Assembly (NCBI GenBank): GCA_024643725.1
Contig: JAHEMJ010000013.1
Location: 229,847 to 293,846, forward strand
Direction: 5' to 3'
From: Crocinitomicaceae bacterium
GTDB taxonomy: Bacteria > Bacteroidota > Bacteroidia > Flavobacteriales_D > Crocinitomicaceae
Length of the DNA stretch: 64,000 bases
Shown here: piece after piece, positions 54,873 to 62,240 of the stretch
Layout: each line of letters starts with the position of its first letter
Position numbering within the stretch: the first letter of the stretch is position 1
The notes under the pieces: generated by a model
Database searches by the model: none
What the model was told of the DNA's origin: nothing
The model's input: the letters and a program-made list of their open reading frames with translations, nothing else
Translations under genes and position numbers: made by a program

Positions 54873-55417
54873 TGTCTCGGTTCATTTTCTTAATTCTTTT
54901 ATTTATCCACCTACCAAGTTGGACTCAGCCTCTTTTGATGAAACGCGATAGCTTCCCGGAGCATAAAAAAGTCATGTTGTTATCTGCTGTTCTTCCCGGT
55001 GCCGGACAAGTTTACAATAGCATTCACCGAGAAAATGGTCCAAAACATGCGTTTTGGAAAGTCCCACTCATTTATGCTGGACTCGGAGCGACAGGCTATT
55101 TTTTAACCGTTAACAATCAAACGCAGAAGTCTTTAAAGTTGGAATATCAAAACCGCATGGACAATGTAGCGAATTTGAATCCAACATGGGCGCTATACGA
55201 TGATCAAGCTGTTTTGAGTTTATACCAGTCTTACCTCAATAAGCGCGATATGTCCATTTTAGGATGTGCCGCAGTGTACTTTATTCAAATTGCAGAAGCG
55301 GGTGTGGAAGCCCATTTTTTACATTTTGATGTCAGCGACAAATTGAGCATGAATGTCCACCCAACACTACTTGGACCAACTTCCGCGGGAATTCACGTAC
55401 AATTCAAGTTTCGTTAA
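54872..55417 (+). CDS. DUF5683 domain protein
   Basis: The 181-residue protein has a signal peptide (about 1-19, ending SWTQ) and a domain with LLSAVLPGAGQVYNSIHRENGPKHAFWKVPLIYAGLGATGYFL, the DUF5683 signature of two hydrophobic segments. Its function is unknown, but in Bacteroidota it is regularly found between parB and dapB. The start overlaps the parB stop by one base (TAATG). Confidence 0.88.
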   Translation: MSRFIFLILLFIHLPSWTQPLLMKRDSFPEHKKVMLLSAVLPGAGQVYNSIHRENGPKHAFWKVPLIYAGLGATGYFLTVNNQTQKSLKLEYQNRMDNVANLNPTWALYDDQAVLSLYQSYLNKRDMSILGCAAVYFIQIAEAGVEAHFLHFDVSDKLSMNVHPTLLGPTSAGIHVQFKFR

Positions 55418-55428
55418 AGCTAAAAACG

Positions 55429-55436
55429 TATTTTTG
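55429..55436 (+). promoter_or_regulatory. -7 box 5 nt before the dapB start
   Basis: TATTTTTG, an exact TAnnTTTG match, ends 5 nt before the ATG at 55442. It would allow a leaderless dapB mRNA inside the operon. Confidence 0.55.
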
Positions 55437-55441
55437 TTCCT

Positions 55442-56152
55442 ATGAAGATTGGATTAATTGGTTACGGCAAAATGGGGAAAGCGATTGAGGCAATCGCTTT
55501 AGATCGTGGACATGAAATCTCCTTGCGCGTCAACCGTGAACACCCAATCGAAGAAGTAAACTGGGAAGAAATCGATGTGGCCATTGAATTTACGCAGCCA
55601 GATCTTGCCGTTCGTCACATGGAGTATTGCATGAAAAACCACACGCCTGTTGTTGTGGGAACGACTGCTTGGCAACAAGATTTACCGAAAGTTGAACAAT
55701 TGGTTAGCGATTTGAATGGCAGCCTGTTGCATGCAAGTAACTTCAGTGTTGGTGTGAATATTTTCTTTGAAATCAACCGAAAATTAGCGGAAATCATGAA
55801 CCGTTATCCAGCCTATTCGGTGCACATGGAGGAAATTCACCACGTTCAAAAATTAGACGCACCGAGTGGAACAGCTGTTAGTTTAGCGAATGACATTATC
55901 GCTGAGCATCAGGCTTATACATCGTGGAAACTATCCACAGAAAATCCAGGCTCTGATGTGATATCCATCAAAGCGATACGCGAACCGAATGTTCCTGGAA
56001 CGCACGAAGTTACGTATGACTCTGAAATTGACAGCATCCGCATCGAACACATTGCACACAACCGCACCGGATTCGCATTAGGCGCTGTATTAGCAGCAGA
56101 ATTTTTACTGGGTAAAGAAGGAATCTTTACCATGAAAGACGTATTAAAATAA
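55442..56152 (+). CDS. dapB: 4-hydroxy-tetrahydrodipicolinate reductase
   Basis: The 236-residue protein has the NAD(P)-binding GYGKMGKAIE (7-16) and the catalytic signature EIHHVQKLDAPSGTA with His and Lys. It makes tetrahydrodipicolinate for lysine and diaminopimelate. The length is shorter than the E. coli enzyme (about 270), as usual in this phylum. Confidence 0.95.
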   Translation: MKIGLIGYGKMGKAIEAIALDRGHEISLRVNREHPIEEVNWEEIDVAIEFTQPDLAVRHMEYCMKNHTPVVVGTTAWQQDLPKVEQLVSDLNGSLLHASNFSVGVNIFFEINRKLAEIMNRYPAYSVHMEEIHHVQKLDAPSGTAVSLANDIIAEHQAYTSWKLSTENPGSDVISIKAIREPNVPGTHEVTYDSEIDSIRIEHIAHNRTGFALGAVLAAEFLLGKEGIFTMKDVLK

Positions 56153-56158
56153 AGACAT

Positions 56159-58042
56159 ATGAGTTTTTTCTATTTCTACCTATTGATATTAGTTCACCCT
56201 TACCTAGCGATGTGGTGGAAAAGTTTTCCAAAAGCTGGTCGTGAGTCGTGGGAAGCCTTGATTCCTGGATACAATTATTTTGTCGTCTTTAAAATGACGG
56301 CGAACAAACCTTGGTGGTCGCTCCTATTCGTCTTTCCTGGCGTGCATTTAGTGATGTGGATGGTGGCAAATGTGAGTTACATTCGTCGTTTTGGCTTCTT
56401 TTCATTTACCGACACCTTACAAGGGATTTTCTTTCCGTACCTAATAATGGCAAAAATCGCGAATAGCGAAGTGACTTTTGGAAACGAAACAAATTGGTCT
56501 AATTCACGTGAGGCGGAAAACCGCAAATGGGGAGATCACATTGTGTTATTTATGTGTTTGCCAGTGGTAGGACACGTGCTTGCGTTGGCTTTGGACATGG
56601 TTAGCCGCGATAAACCAGGAGAAAAAACGCGCGTCAAAGAATGGGGAGATTCCTTTCTTTGGGCACTTGTTGCCGCAAGCGTGATTCGCACGTATGTATT
56701 CGAGCCCTTTCAAATTCCGACGGGATCCATGGAGAAAACCATGTTGGTTGGTGACTTTTTATTCGTAAACAAACTAGCTTATGGACCAAAAGTTCCTGTG
56801 ACACCACTTTCTTATCCATTGGTTCACAACATTGTACCATTCGTTAACATCAAGTCCTACACTTCCTTTGAGAAGGGAACTTACACACGATTACCAGGTT
56901 ACCAAAAAATCCACCGAAACGATGTCGTTGTCTTTAATTATCCATCAGGAGATACAGCAATTGTCGATCCAAGAACACCAAACGGATTAATGGGGCACGA
57001 CTACCACGGAATCTTGAATGAAGAAGCGCGTTATTTGTTTCAATCCTCTGAAGAGATTCAATCCAAAGTCATGCAGATGCGTAGTTTATTAGAAGAACGA
57101 AAAATGCCAGCGACACAAATCGACAGTACGATCAGTGAGCAGATGTATGGCCTTTTCATTGAACAACACGAACAATGGAAAAAGAAAGCGAGGGCTAAAT
57201 TGGCAGCGGGAGAATTTCCAGGCGGACCGGAAGATCACGTTGGTATGCCTGCAAAACATGGCGGTTTAACTTTCCGTCCGGTGGACAAACGCGAGAACTA
57301 CATCAAACGCTGTGTCGGACTTCCAGGTGACGTGTTGAAAGTTGAAAATTCCATTTTGTACGTGAATGGCCATCCATCAAAAGTTACACCAGGACAATGT
57401 TTAAAATACACGATTGATAAGTCCAAAGTGAGTTTCCCATCAGCTACGGAAATGATGACGCGTTATGGATTAGAGAACGCACCAGATGGCACGCGCACAG
57501 ATTTTGAAGACCGCGAGGCAGGAATTTACATCCTCACCTTAACTAAGAGCGAAAAAGCACGCATTGAAAAAGATTTTCACATCAAATTAGAGAAGTATTT
57601 GATGCCCGCTTATCGACATAAAAAAGGATACAAGCCGAATTCAATGGAGTTGATTGCGAACTTAAGTTACTTTCCGAAAGACTTCCACGTGAATAACACT
57701 CCTACGGACTTCCAAGAATTCCGAGTGCCACGCAAAGGACAGAAAATCAAATTGACAGCTACGAATATTCCTTGGTACCGTCGCATCATCACGGCATATG
57801 AAGGACACCAATTAAAAGAAACCAAAGCAGGGATTTTCATCGATGGTAAAAAAGTCACTTCATACACCTTCGGAATGAACTACTATTGGTTAATGGGAGA
57901 CAATCGCTACAATTCCGCCGATTCACGTGTTTGGGGCTTTGTCCCGGAAGATCACGTCGTGGGAAGAGCTTCTCTTGTGTGGTTCTCCAAAAGTGCTTAT
58001 ATGGGCATTCGTTGGAACCGAATCATGAAGTTGATTGATTAA
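56159..58042 (+). CDS. lepB: Signal peptidase I, long form
   Basis: The 627-residue protein has an N-terminal part with several hydrophobic segments (1-150, DUF5684-like), then the catalytic domain. The nucleophile is Ser190 in PTGSMEKTML, and the general base is Lys383 in RENYIKRCVGLPGD. The final box MGDNRYNSADSRVWGFVPEDHVVGRA is at 579-604. About 190 residues separate Ser and Lys, longer than in E. coli LepB. It cuts Sec signal peptides. The gene is 6 nt after dapB and overlaps wbqC-like by 1 nt. Confidence 0.95.
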   Translation: MSFFYFYLLILVHPYLAMWWKSFPKAGRESWEALIPGYNYFVVFKMTANKPWWSLLFVFPGVHLVMWMVANVSYIRRFGFFSFTDTLQGIFFPYLIMAKIANSEVTFGNETNWSNSREAENRKWGDHIVLFMCLPVVGHVLALALDMVSRDKPGEKTRVKEWGDSFLWALVAASVIRTYVFEPFQIPTGSMEKTMLVGDFLFVNKLAYGPKVPVTPLSYPLVHNIVPFVNIKSYTSFEKGTYTRLPGYQKIHRNDVVVFNYPSGDTAIVDPRTPNGLMGHDYHGILNEEARYLFQSSEEIQSKVMQMRSLLEERKMPATQIDSTISEQMYGLFIEQHEQWKKKARAKLAAGEFPGGPEDHVGMPAKHGGLTFRPVDKRENYIKRCVGLPGDVLKVENSILYVNGHPSKVTPGQCLKYTIDKSKVSFPSATEMMTRYGLENAPDGTRTDFEDREAGIYILTLTKSEKARIEKDFHIKLEKYLMPAYRHKKGYKPNSMELIANLSYFPKDFHVNNTPTDFQEFRVPRKGQKIKLTATNIPWYRRIITAYEGHQLKETKAGIFIDGKKVTSYTFGMNYYWLMGDNRYNSADSRVWGFVPEDHVVGRASLVWFSKSAYMGIRWNRIMKLID

Positions 58043-58659
58043 TGCAGATTTTTCCAACGGCTTATTTTCCTTCCATTCATTATTTGCGTGCTCTTTTAAA
58101 AGCAACGGATGCACAAATTGAATGGCACGAACATTTTCAAAAACAAACCATCCGCACACGATGTGAGATTTTAAGTGCAAATGGAATTTTGCGTTTGAGT
58201 ATTCCCATTCAACATGAAAGTGGACAAAAGATTCCCATATGCGAATTGAGGATTGATCACACCGGAACGTGGAAAAACGATCATTGGCGAGCGATTACCA
58301 GTGCCTATGCGCTTGCTCCCTATTTTGAAGATTACGCAGCAGAAATAAAAGAAATTATTTATGCGCCAGATGAATTTCTTTGGCAAAAGAATCAGCGTTG
58401 TTTAGCGCTGCTCGAAGATGTCCTGGACGCACCGATTCAGGTACGATTTACCGATTCCTACATAGGTGTCGATGGTCCGACTTCAAAAAGCGCTTATCTA
58501 GAAAGAGATTCCTTGGGATTGTCGGATTACCAACAGGTGTTTTCCTATGGAAAATCATTTACTCCGAATTTATCGATGATTGATGTTTTGTTGAATGAAG
58601 GACCGTTTATCCGTAAATGGATCCTAGCGTCCAAAGATGAGTCCGTGTCCAGACTTTGA
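58042..58659 (+). CDS. WbqC-like family protein
   Basis: The 205-residue protein begins QIFPTAYFPSIHYLRALLKA and contains KNDHWRAITSAYALAPYFEDY, both typical of the WbqC family, which is often found near surface-sugar genes but has no proven reaction. It overlaps lepB by 1 nt. The last 36 nt overlap the convergent beta-propeller gene. Confidence 0.88.
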   Translation: MQIFPTAYFPSIHYLRALLKATDAQIEWHEHFQKQTIRTRCEILSANGILRLSIPIQHESGQKIPICELRIDHTGTWKNDHWRAITSAYALAPYFEDYAAEIKEIIYAPDEFLWQKNQRCLALLEDVLDAPIQVRFTDSYIGVDGPTSKSAYLERDSLGLSDYQQVFSYGKSFTPNLSMIDVLLNEGPFIRKWILASKDESVSRL

Positions 58660-59592
58660 TTGAAACAACTTGTTCCATTTCACTTGAATCACTGTTGGAT
58701 TCATCAAGTTTCCATTTGTGATTAACAAATCGCCGTTTGGACGAAAAGTCATTGCACTTGGATTCGAGAACGTTGTTTTGTCTAAGGTCGTGAAGTTCAC
58801 CACTTTCCCAAACTGATCCAAAACGACCAAGGTATGATCCACACTTGATAGCACATAGATTTCATTTGTTTTAGGATGCACAGCAATCGCGGATGGCGTA
58901 AAGTTGATACTTTCCAAGGTATCGTCCATGATGCTTAAATTGGAACTTGGGACAATCAAGTTATTTTGAATCGCGAATGCTTCCACATCCTCGCCGGAAA
59001 TCGTAAAAAGCGGCTGTGGATTCAATTTGTGTTGATTTAAATTATAGGCGTAGACAGAGCTACTGCTATATCCTTCAACGCGTTCTTGATTCGATGAAAT
59101 CAAAAATAAACGATTCGTTTCCTTGTGCAGACAAACACTTGTTGCTTCGAACTGCTCATTTTCTAACGAAAGTGTGGTCAGGTTGGTAGAATCGTATGGC
59201 GCTTGTAAAAAGTGAATGTGTTTTGCGTCATCCACTAAAACCAAGGTGGAATCCAAATTGGACACATTACAAATTTTAGAACCGAGGTCCCACGGTAAAA
59301 ACGGAGCCACTGTCTGGTCTTCCATGTTATACATGTATAGAGATCCTTGTTCCTGGTTTAACCCAATTAAATGTGTTGAATCCAACAAAGCCACATCAGA
59401 GAAGGGCTGAATGCCCATCGGTAACGTTTGTACTGAATTCGGGTGTTGCAGATCAAAATAACCATCCTCTTTTTGGAAATTCGTGGCTTTTTTCACGTAA
59501 TAATTTTCCACGCCAACCTTTTGAAGGGAGCGCGCTGCAATGAACGACATCGTCGCCAAAACAAAGGAAAAGAAGTACTGTTTTTTGTTCAT
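58624..59592 (-). CDS. Beta-propeller-like protein (SdiA-regulated/NHL-type)
   Basis: The 322-residue protein has a signal-anchor-like start (MNKKQYFFSFVLATMSFIAA). The rest shows repeated blades with a hydrophobic-DST-hydrophobic pattern: DVALLDSTHLIGLNQEQGSLYMYN, NRLFLISSNQERVEGYSSS, FTPSAIAVHPKTNEIYVLSS and NPSAMTFRPNGDLLITN. This resembles SdiA-regulated/SMP-30-like propellers. No catalytic residues are assigned. A TAAATTTG box is 8 nt upstream. Confidence 0.7.
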   Translation of the reverse strand: MNKKQYFFSFVLATMSFIAARSLQKVGVENYYVKKATNFQKEDGYFDLQHPNSVQTLPMGIQPFSDVALLDSTHLIGLNQEQGSLYMYNMEDQTVAPFLPWDLGSKICNVSNLDSTLVLVDDAKHIHFLQAPYDSTNLTTLSLENEQFEATSVCLHKETNRLFLISSNQERVEGYSSSSVYAYNLNQHKLNPQPLFTISGEDVEAFAIQNNLIVPSSNLSIMDDTLESINFTPSAIAVHPKTNEIYVLSSVDHTLVVLDQFGKVVNFTTLDKTTFSNPSAMTFRPNGDLLITNGNLMNPTVIQVKWNKLFQSKSGHGLIFGR

Positions 59593-59600
59593 GCTTACAA

Positions 59601-59630
59601 CAAATTTAAGTTAAAATTCGGATACTCAAA
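59601..59630 (-). promoter_or_regulatory. Promoter of the beta-propeller gene
   Basis: The minus strand reads TTTG (59630-59627), 18-nt spacer, TAAATTTG (59608-59601), both exact. The ATG follows 8 nt after the box, so the leader is only a few bases long. Confidence 0.65.
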
Positions 59631-59640
59631 ACAGCCTGCG

Positions 59641-59648
59641 TAAATTTG
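59641..59648 (+). promoter_or_regulatory. -7 box 3 nt before the tag start
   Basis: TAAATTTG, an exact TAnnTTTG match, ends 3 nt before the ATG at 59652. It also excludes the in-frame TTG at 59646 as a start. Confidence 0.55.
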
Positions 59649-59651
59649 TTC

Positions 59652-60167
59652 ATGAGCTATTGTGAATATTGTCAAAAACTCCCATTGGACAACGTCCACA
59701 GAAGGTATCACGACGAGGTGTATGGACAAAAAATAAGCGACGATTTTGAGTTGTTTGGACGATTGATTTTAGAAATCAATCAAGCTGGATTGAGTTGGGA
59801 CACCATTCTCAAGAAATCGGAGCACTTTAGGTTGGCCTATGACCAATTTGACTACCACAAAATCGCACGGTATGATCAGTCGGACATTGATCGCTTGTTA
59901 CAAAATACTGGAATCATTCGTAATCGGTTAAAAATTCAGGCCGTCATTTACAATGCAAATCAAATTCTTGCGTTGAAAGAAATGCACGGCTCCTTTTTAA
60001 ATTGGGTTGACATGCAGGAAATAAAAAATACCGACGAATGGGTAAAACTCTTCAAAAAGAACTTTAAATTTGTTGGAGGAGAGATTGTGAAAGAATTTCT
60101 TCTGAGTATCGGAAAAATCGAAGGTTCACATGACGTAACTTGTCCAAAGTACAAACAACATAATTAG
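59652..60167 (+). CDS. tag: DNA-3-methyladenine glycosylase I
   Basis: The 171-residue protein begins MSYCEYCQK and continues YHDEVYGQKISDDFELFGRLILEINQAGLSW, the Tag signature. LLQNTGIIRNRLKIQAVIYNAN is the helix-hairpin part. It removes 3-methyladenine from DNA. The Cys and His residues of the zinc snap are seen (YCEYC at the N-terminus, SHDVTCPKY at the end). It is divergent from the propeller gene. Confidence 0.93.
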   Translation: MSYCEYCQKLPLDNVHRRYHDEVYGQKISDDFELFGRLILEINQAGLSWDTILKKSEHFRLAYDQFDYHKIARYDQSDIDRLLQNTGIIRNRLKIQAVIYNANQILALKEMHGSFLNWVDMQEIKNTDEWVKLFKKNFKFVGGEIVKEFLLSIGKIEGSHDVTCPKYKQHN

Positions 60168-60174
60168 AAAACAC

Positions 60175-60852
60175 ATGAAATCACCTTATTCTCTTCTTAT
60201 CTTTTTATTCAGCGCAACAAGTATTTTTGGTCAAATTAGTTTTGATGCAGGAGCTGGCGCTTTGAAAGGATTCGGCGCGACGAAATCCTTCGGTAATCTA
60301 CACTTAGGCGTAGAAGTCCCACGCTCAACAGACCAATCGTACTACGGGAGATTGAGTTATTATTTTCCCGTGAAAGAAGATCAGGTTTATTCGACGATGG
60401 TCACAGCATTGAATCAAACCACAACACCTTACAATTTAACCGTGAATTACCAACGTTCGACCAATTACACCATTTTTGAAGGTGGAACAAGAAGATACAT
60501 TGGAAACGATTACGACTACGGTTTTTCAGGTTACTCCGGAAGTAATTTCATGGTCATCGTTAACAAGGTGAAAAACAATTACGAAAAACAAGATGCTACA
60601 GGTGCATATGATTGGGCAAACAATTATACGTTAAGTCCATCCGAGGAAAAAGAAGGGACCTTTCTAAGCATCGCCGCCGGATTTCAACTAGGCGTAAAAT
60701 ACACGTTTCCAGCGATTGGGTCTGTTTATGCCGATGTCAGTGGACAATATTTGTTATTTGGACAAGCGAGTAATCAAACTGCTTATAATAGTCAACTGAT
60801 TTCCCGAATGATTTTCTTGTTCAACGTTGGATTCAGAAAGGATTTATATTAA
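60175..60852 (+). CDS. Probable outer-membrane beta-barrel protein
   Basis: The 225-residue protein has a signal peptide (1-20, ending SIFGQ) and alternating beta strands rich in Tyr, Gly and Asn (YGRLSYYFPVKEDQVYSTM, GVKYTFPAIGSVYADVSGQYLLF). It ends with a strand LFNVGFRKDLY like outer-membrane barrels. No named family is recognised. It starts 7 nt after tag. The stop overlaps the convergent aroK by 9 nt. Confidence 0.68.
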   Translation: MKSPYSLLIFLFSATSIFGQISFDAGAGALKGFGATKSFGNLHLGVEVPRSTDQSYYGRLSYYFPVKEDQVYSTMVTALNQTTTPYNLTVNYQRSTNYTIFEGGTRRYIGNDYDYGFSGYSGSNFMVIVNKVKNNYEKQDATGAYDWANNYTLSPSEEKEGTFLSIAAGFQLGVKYTFPAIGSVYADVSGQYLLFGQASNQTAYNSQLISRMIFLFNVGFRKDLY

Positions 60853-61347
60853 TCCGAGTCCTTCAATTTCTTGGAATAAATCGCTTAACGATTGATTTCC
60901 ATCGATGATAAAATGAGCTTGCTCATAGATTTCAGCGCGCTCTTTTAATCGTGTTTCCAACACTTCTATTGGATTTTCCGTTTTTAGCAGCGGTCTCGAA
61001 TCGTCCTTTTCAAGTCGATTCCATAATTCCTCAGGCTCTAATTTCAAATATAGAACAGTTCCAAGAGATTTCATTTTGTCTATCAAGTCATGATGACAAG
61101 GAAATCCACCACCAGTAGCAATCCACTGAGACTCGGACGAAATCGTTTCAAAGCAAGCGAGTTCCATCGCACGAAAAGCCGATTCTCCTTCCGTTTGAAA
61201 AATCTGTAAAATGGATTTACCCGATTGAGCAACGATTGCTGCATCTGTATCTAAAAATGGATGTCCCGTTTGGATTCCCAAGTATTCACCGAGACTTGTT
61301 TTCCCTGCTCCCATCATCCCCACTAAAAAAACCGGTCCTTGCTTCAT
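60844..61347 (-). CDS. aroK: Shikimate kinase
   Basis: The 167-residue protein has a Walker A GMMGAGKTSLG (10-20), the shikimate-binding DTDAAIV and the ATGGGFPC motif, with the lid region RLEKDDSRPLL. It phosphorylates shikimate in the chorismate pathway. The length is normal. Confidence 0.95.
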   Translation of the reverse strand: MKQGPVFLVGMMGAGKTSLGEYLGIQTGHPFLDTDAAIVAQSGKSILQIFQTEGESAFRAMELACFETISSESQWIATGGGFPCHHDLIDKMKSLGTVLYLKLEPEELWNRLEKDDSRPLLKTENPIEVLETRLKERAEIYEQAHFIIDGNQSLSDLFQEIEGLGLI

Positions 61348-61417
61348 CTTAATTATCCTTGAAAATCAGCTCATTGCTAATTTTTCACAATTTTACATCA
61401 AATTTAAACCAATAATG

Positions 61418-61448
61418 TTGTGATAACAAAAGAATAATCATATCTTTG
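61418..61448 (+). promoter_or_regulatory. Promoter of tRNA-Lys
   Basis: TTG (61418-61420), 20-nt spacer, TATCTTTG (61441-61448), an exact TAnnTTTG. It is the best-formed promoter in the window, 14 nt before the tRNA. Confidence 0.82.
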
Positions 61449-61462
61449 CACCCGAATTTAAT

Positions 61463-61535
61463 GATTCCGTAGCTCAGCTGGTAGAGCAATACACTTTTAA
61501 TGTATGGGCCCTGGGTTCGAATCCCAGCGGGATCA
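61463..61535 (+). tRNA. tRNA-Lys (anticodon TTT)
   Basis: The 73-nt cloverleaf has acceptor arm GATTCCG/CGGGATC (one G-T pair), D-loop AGCTCAGCTGGTAGAGC, anticodon stem ATACA/TGTAT with loop CTTTTAA (anticodon TTT at 61496-61498), and T-arm CTGGGTTCGAATCCCAG. Discriminator base A at 61535. CCA is not encoded. An AT-rich region with a phage-defence gene begins just downstream. Confidence 0.97.
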
Positions 61536-61538
61536 CAG

Positions 61539-61566
61539 AAAAGCCTCCTTTTAAGGGGGCTTTTTT
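61539..61566 (+). terminator. Intrinsic terminator after tRNA-Lys
   Basis: AAAAGCCTCC, loop TTTTAA, GGGGGCTTTTTT: a 10-bp stem with one G-T pair and a T-run. Confidence 0.88.
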
Positions 61567-61620
61567 AATTTATATCCTCAATATCAATCTATTAAGGTGT
61601 TAAAAAGGTGTCTAAATATA

Positions 61621-61680
61621 CTCGTTTGTAGTACCCTTTTTAGTACACTATCTATATTTCAGTTCCCTTTTTAGTACCCT
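61621..61680. repeat. Short direct repeats beside the tRNA
   Basis: Two imperfect copies of a unit built on AGTACCCTTTTTAGTACNCT lie at about 61630-61648 and 61661-61680, the second running into the end of the 89-residue gene. They lie within 150 bp of tRNA-Lys and may mark an element boundary. Confidence 0.45.
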
Positions 61681-61921
61681 CAATTCTAAAAAACTCTCTT
61701 ACTTCCTCTGAAGTTACTTTTAATTTAATTCCGCGACAAACCTCATAAAATCCGTAACATTTGTATTCAAACATTTGATCTTTTATACTTAACCCGGATA
61801 AAAAAAATAAATTTTGATTTCTGAACTCGTTAAAACTCATTTGCGGAAAAATCCCAATTGAATATACATTTTTCATCACAATTCTTAATGTTCTAAGTTT
61901 AGCCTTTCTTTTTTCTTCCAT
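61652..61921 (-). CDS. Small protein of unknown function, last gene of the AbiH cluster
   Basis: The 89-residue protein is basic at the N-terminus (MEEKRKAKLRTLRIV) and has aromatic-rich middle segments (FRNQNLFFLSGLSIKDQMFEYKCYGFYEV) and a charged C-terminus. No family recognised. Its ATG lies 23 nt inside the preceding gene, in the +1 frame next to an A6 run. It could also be read as the C-terminal part of that gene after a frameshift. Confidence 0.55.
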   Translation of the reverse strand: MEEKRKAKLRTLRIVMKNVYSIGIFPQMSFNEFRNQNLFFLSGLSIKDQMFEYKCYGFYEVCRGIKLKVTSEEVREFFRIEGTKKGTEI

Positions 61922-62240
61922 TGAAATAATTAATGATATCCTTCTTTCTTAATATAAAGTTCAATTTATGTGACTGAACAAAGTGGTAAAACACAAATTG
62001 GTGGTATATTTCACTCACTTGCCCCTCGTCGAACCGTTCAAGAAAGTACTTTTTTTTCTCCTTAAATCGATTATACCGCGCATCGAAGGGAAAGTGTTCA
62101 TATGCCTCAAAACAATTTGCCAGACGTCTTAAAATTGATTGTTTCAAAATGGACTTTTGGCTAATATCAAGCTTTAGTTTTTGAATGTCAAGCGATATTT
62201 TTGATTTCTTATTTTTTTTGAGGAATTTTTGCCCATTCAT
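61899..62240 (-). CDS. Small basic protein of unknown function downstream of AbiH
   Basis: The 113-residue protein is very Lys-rich (MNGQKFLKKNKKSKISLDIQKLK) with a helical, aromatic middle (CFEAYEHFPFDARYNRFKEKKKYFLERF). I do not recognise it. The ATG at 62240 lies 32 nt inside the AbiH frame in the +1 register, beside an A8 run (62212-62219); a TTG one codon earlier is less likely. The overlap suggests translational coupling to AbiH. Confidence 0.6.
   Translation of the reverse strand: MNGQKFLKKNKKSKISLDIQKLKLDISQKSILKQSILRRLANCFEAYEHFPFDARYNRFKEKKKYFLERFDEGQVSEIYHQFVFYHFVQSHKLNFILRKKDIINYFNGRKKKG

Noticed and set aside
61904..61914. dnaX-like A AAA AAG slippery heptamer for -1 frameshifting
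   Set aside because: The -1 frame stops after a few codons (at CAT TAA), so it would not extend the protein. The neighbouring gene is in the +1 frame.
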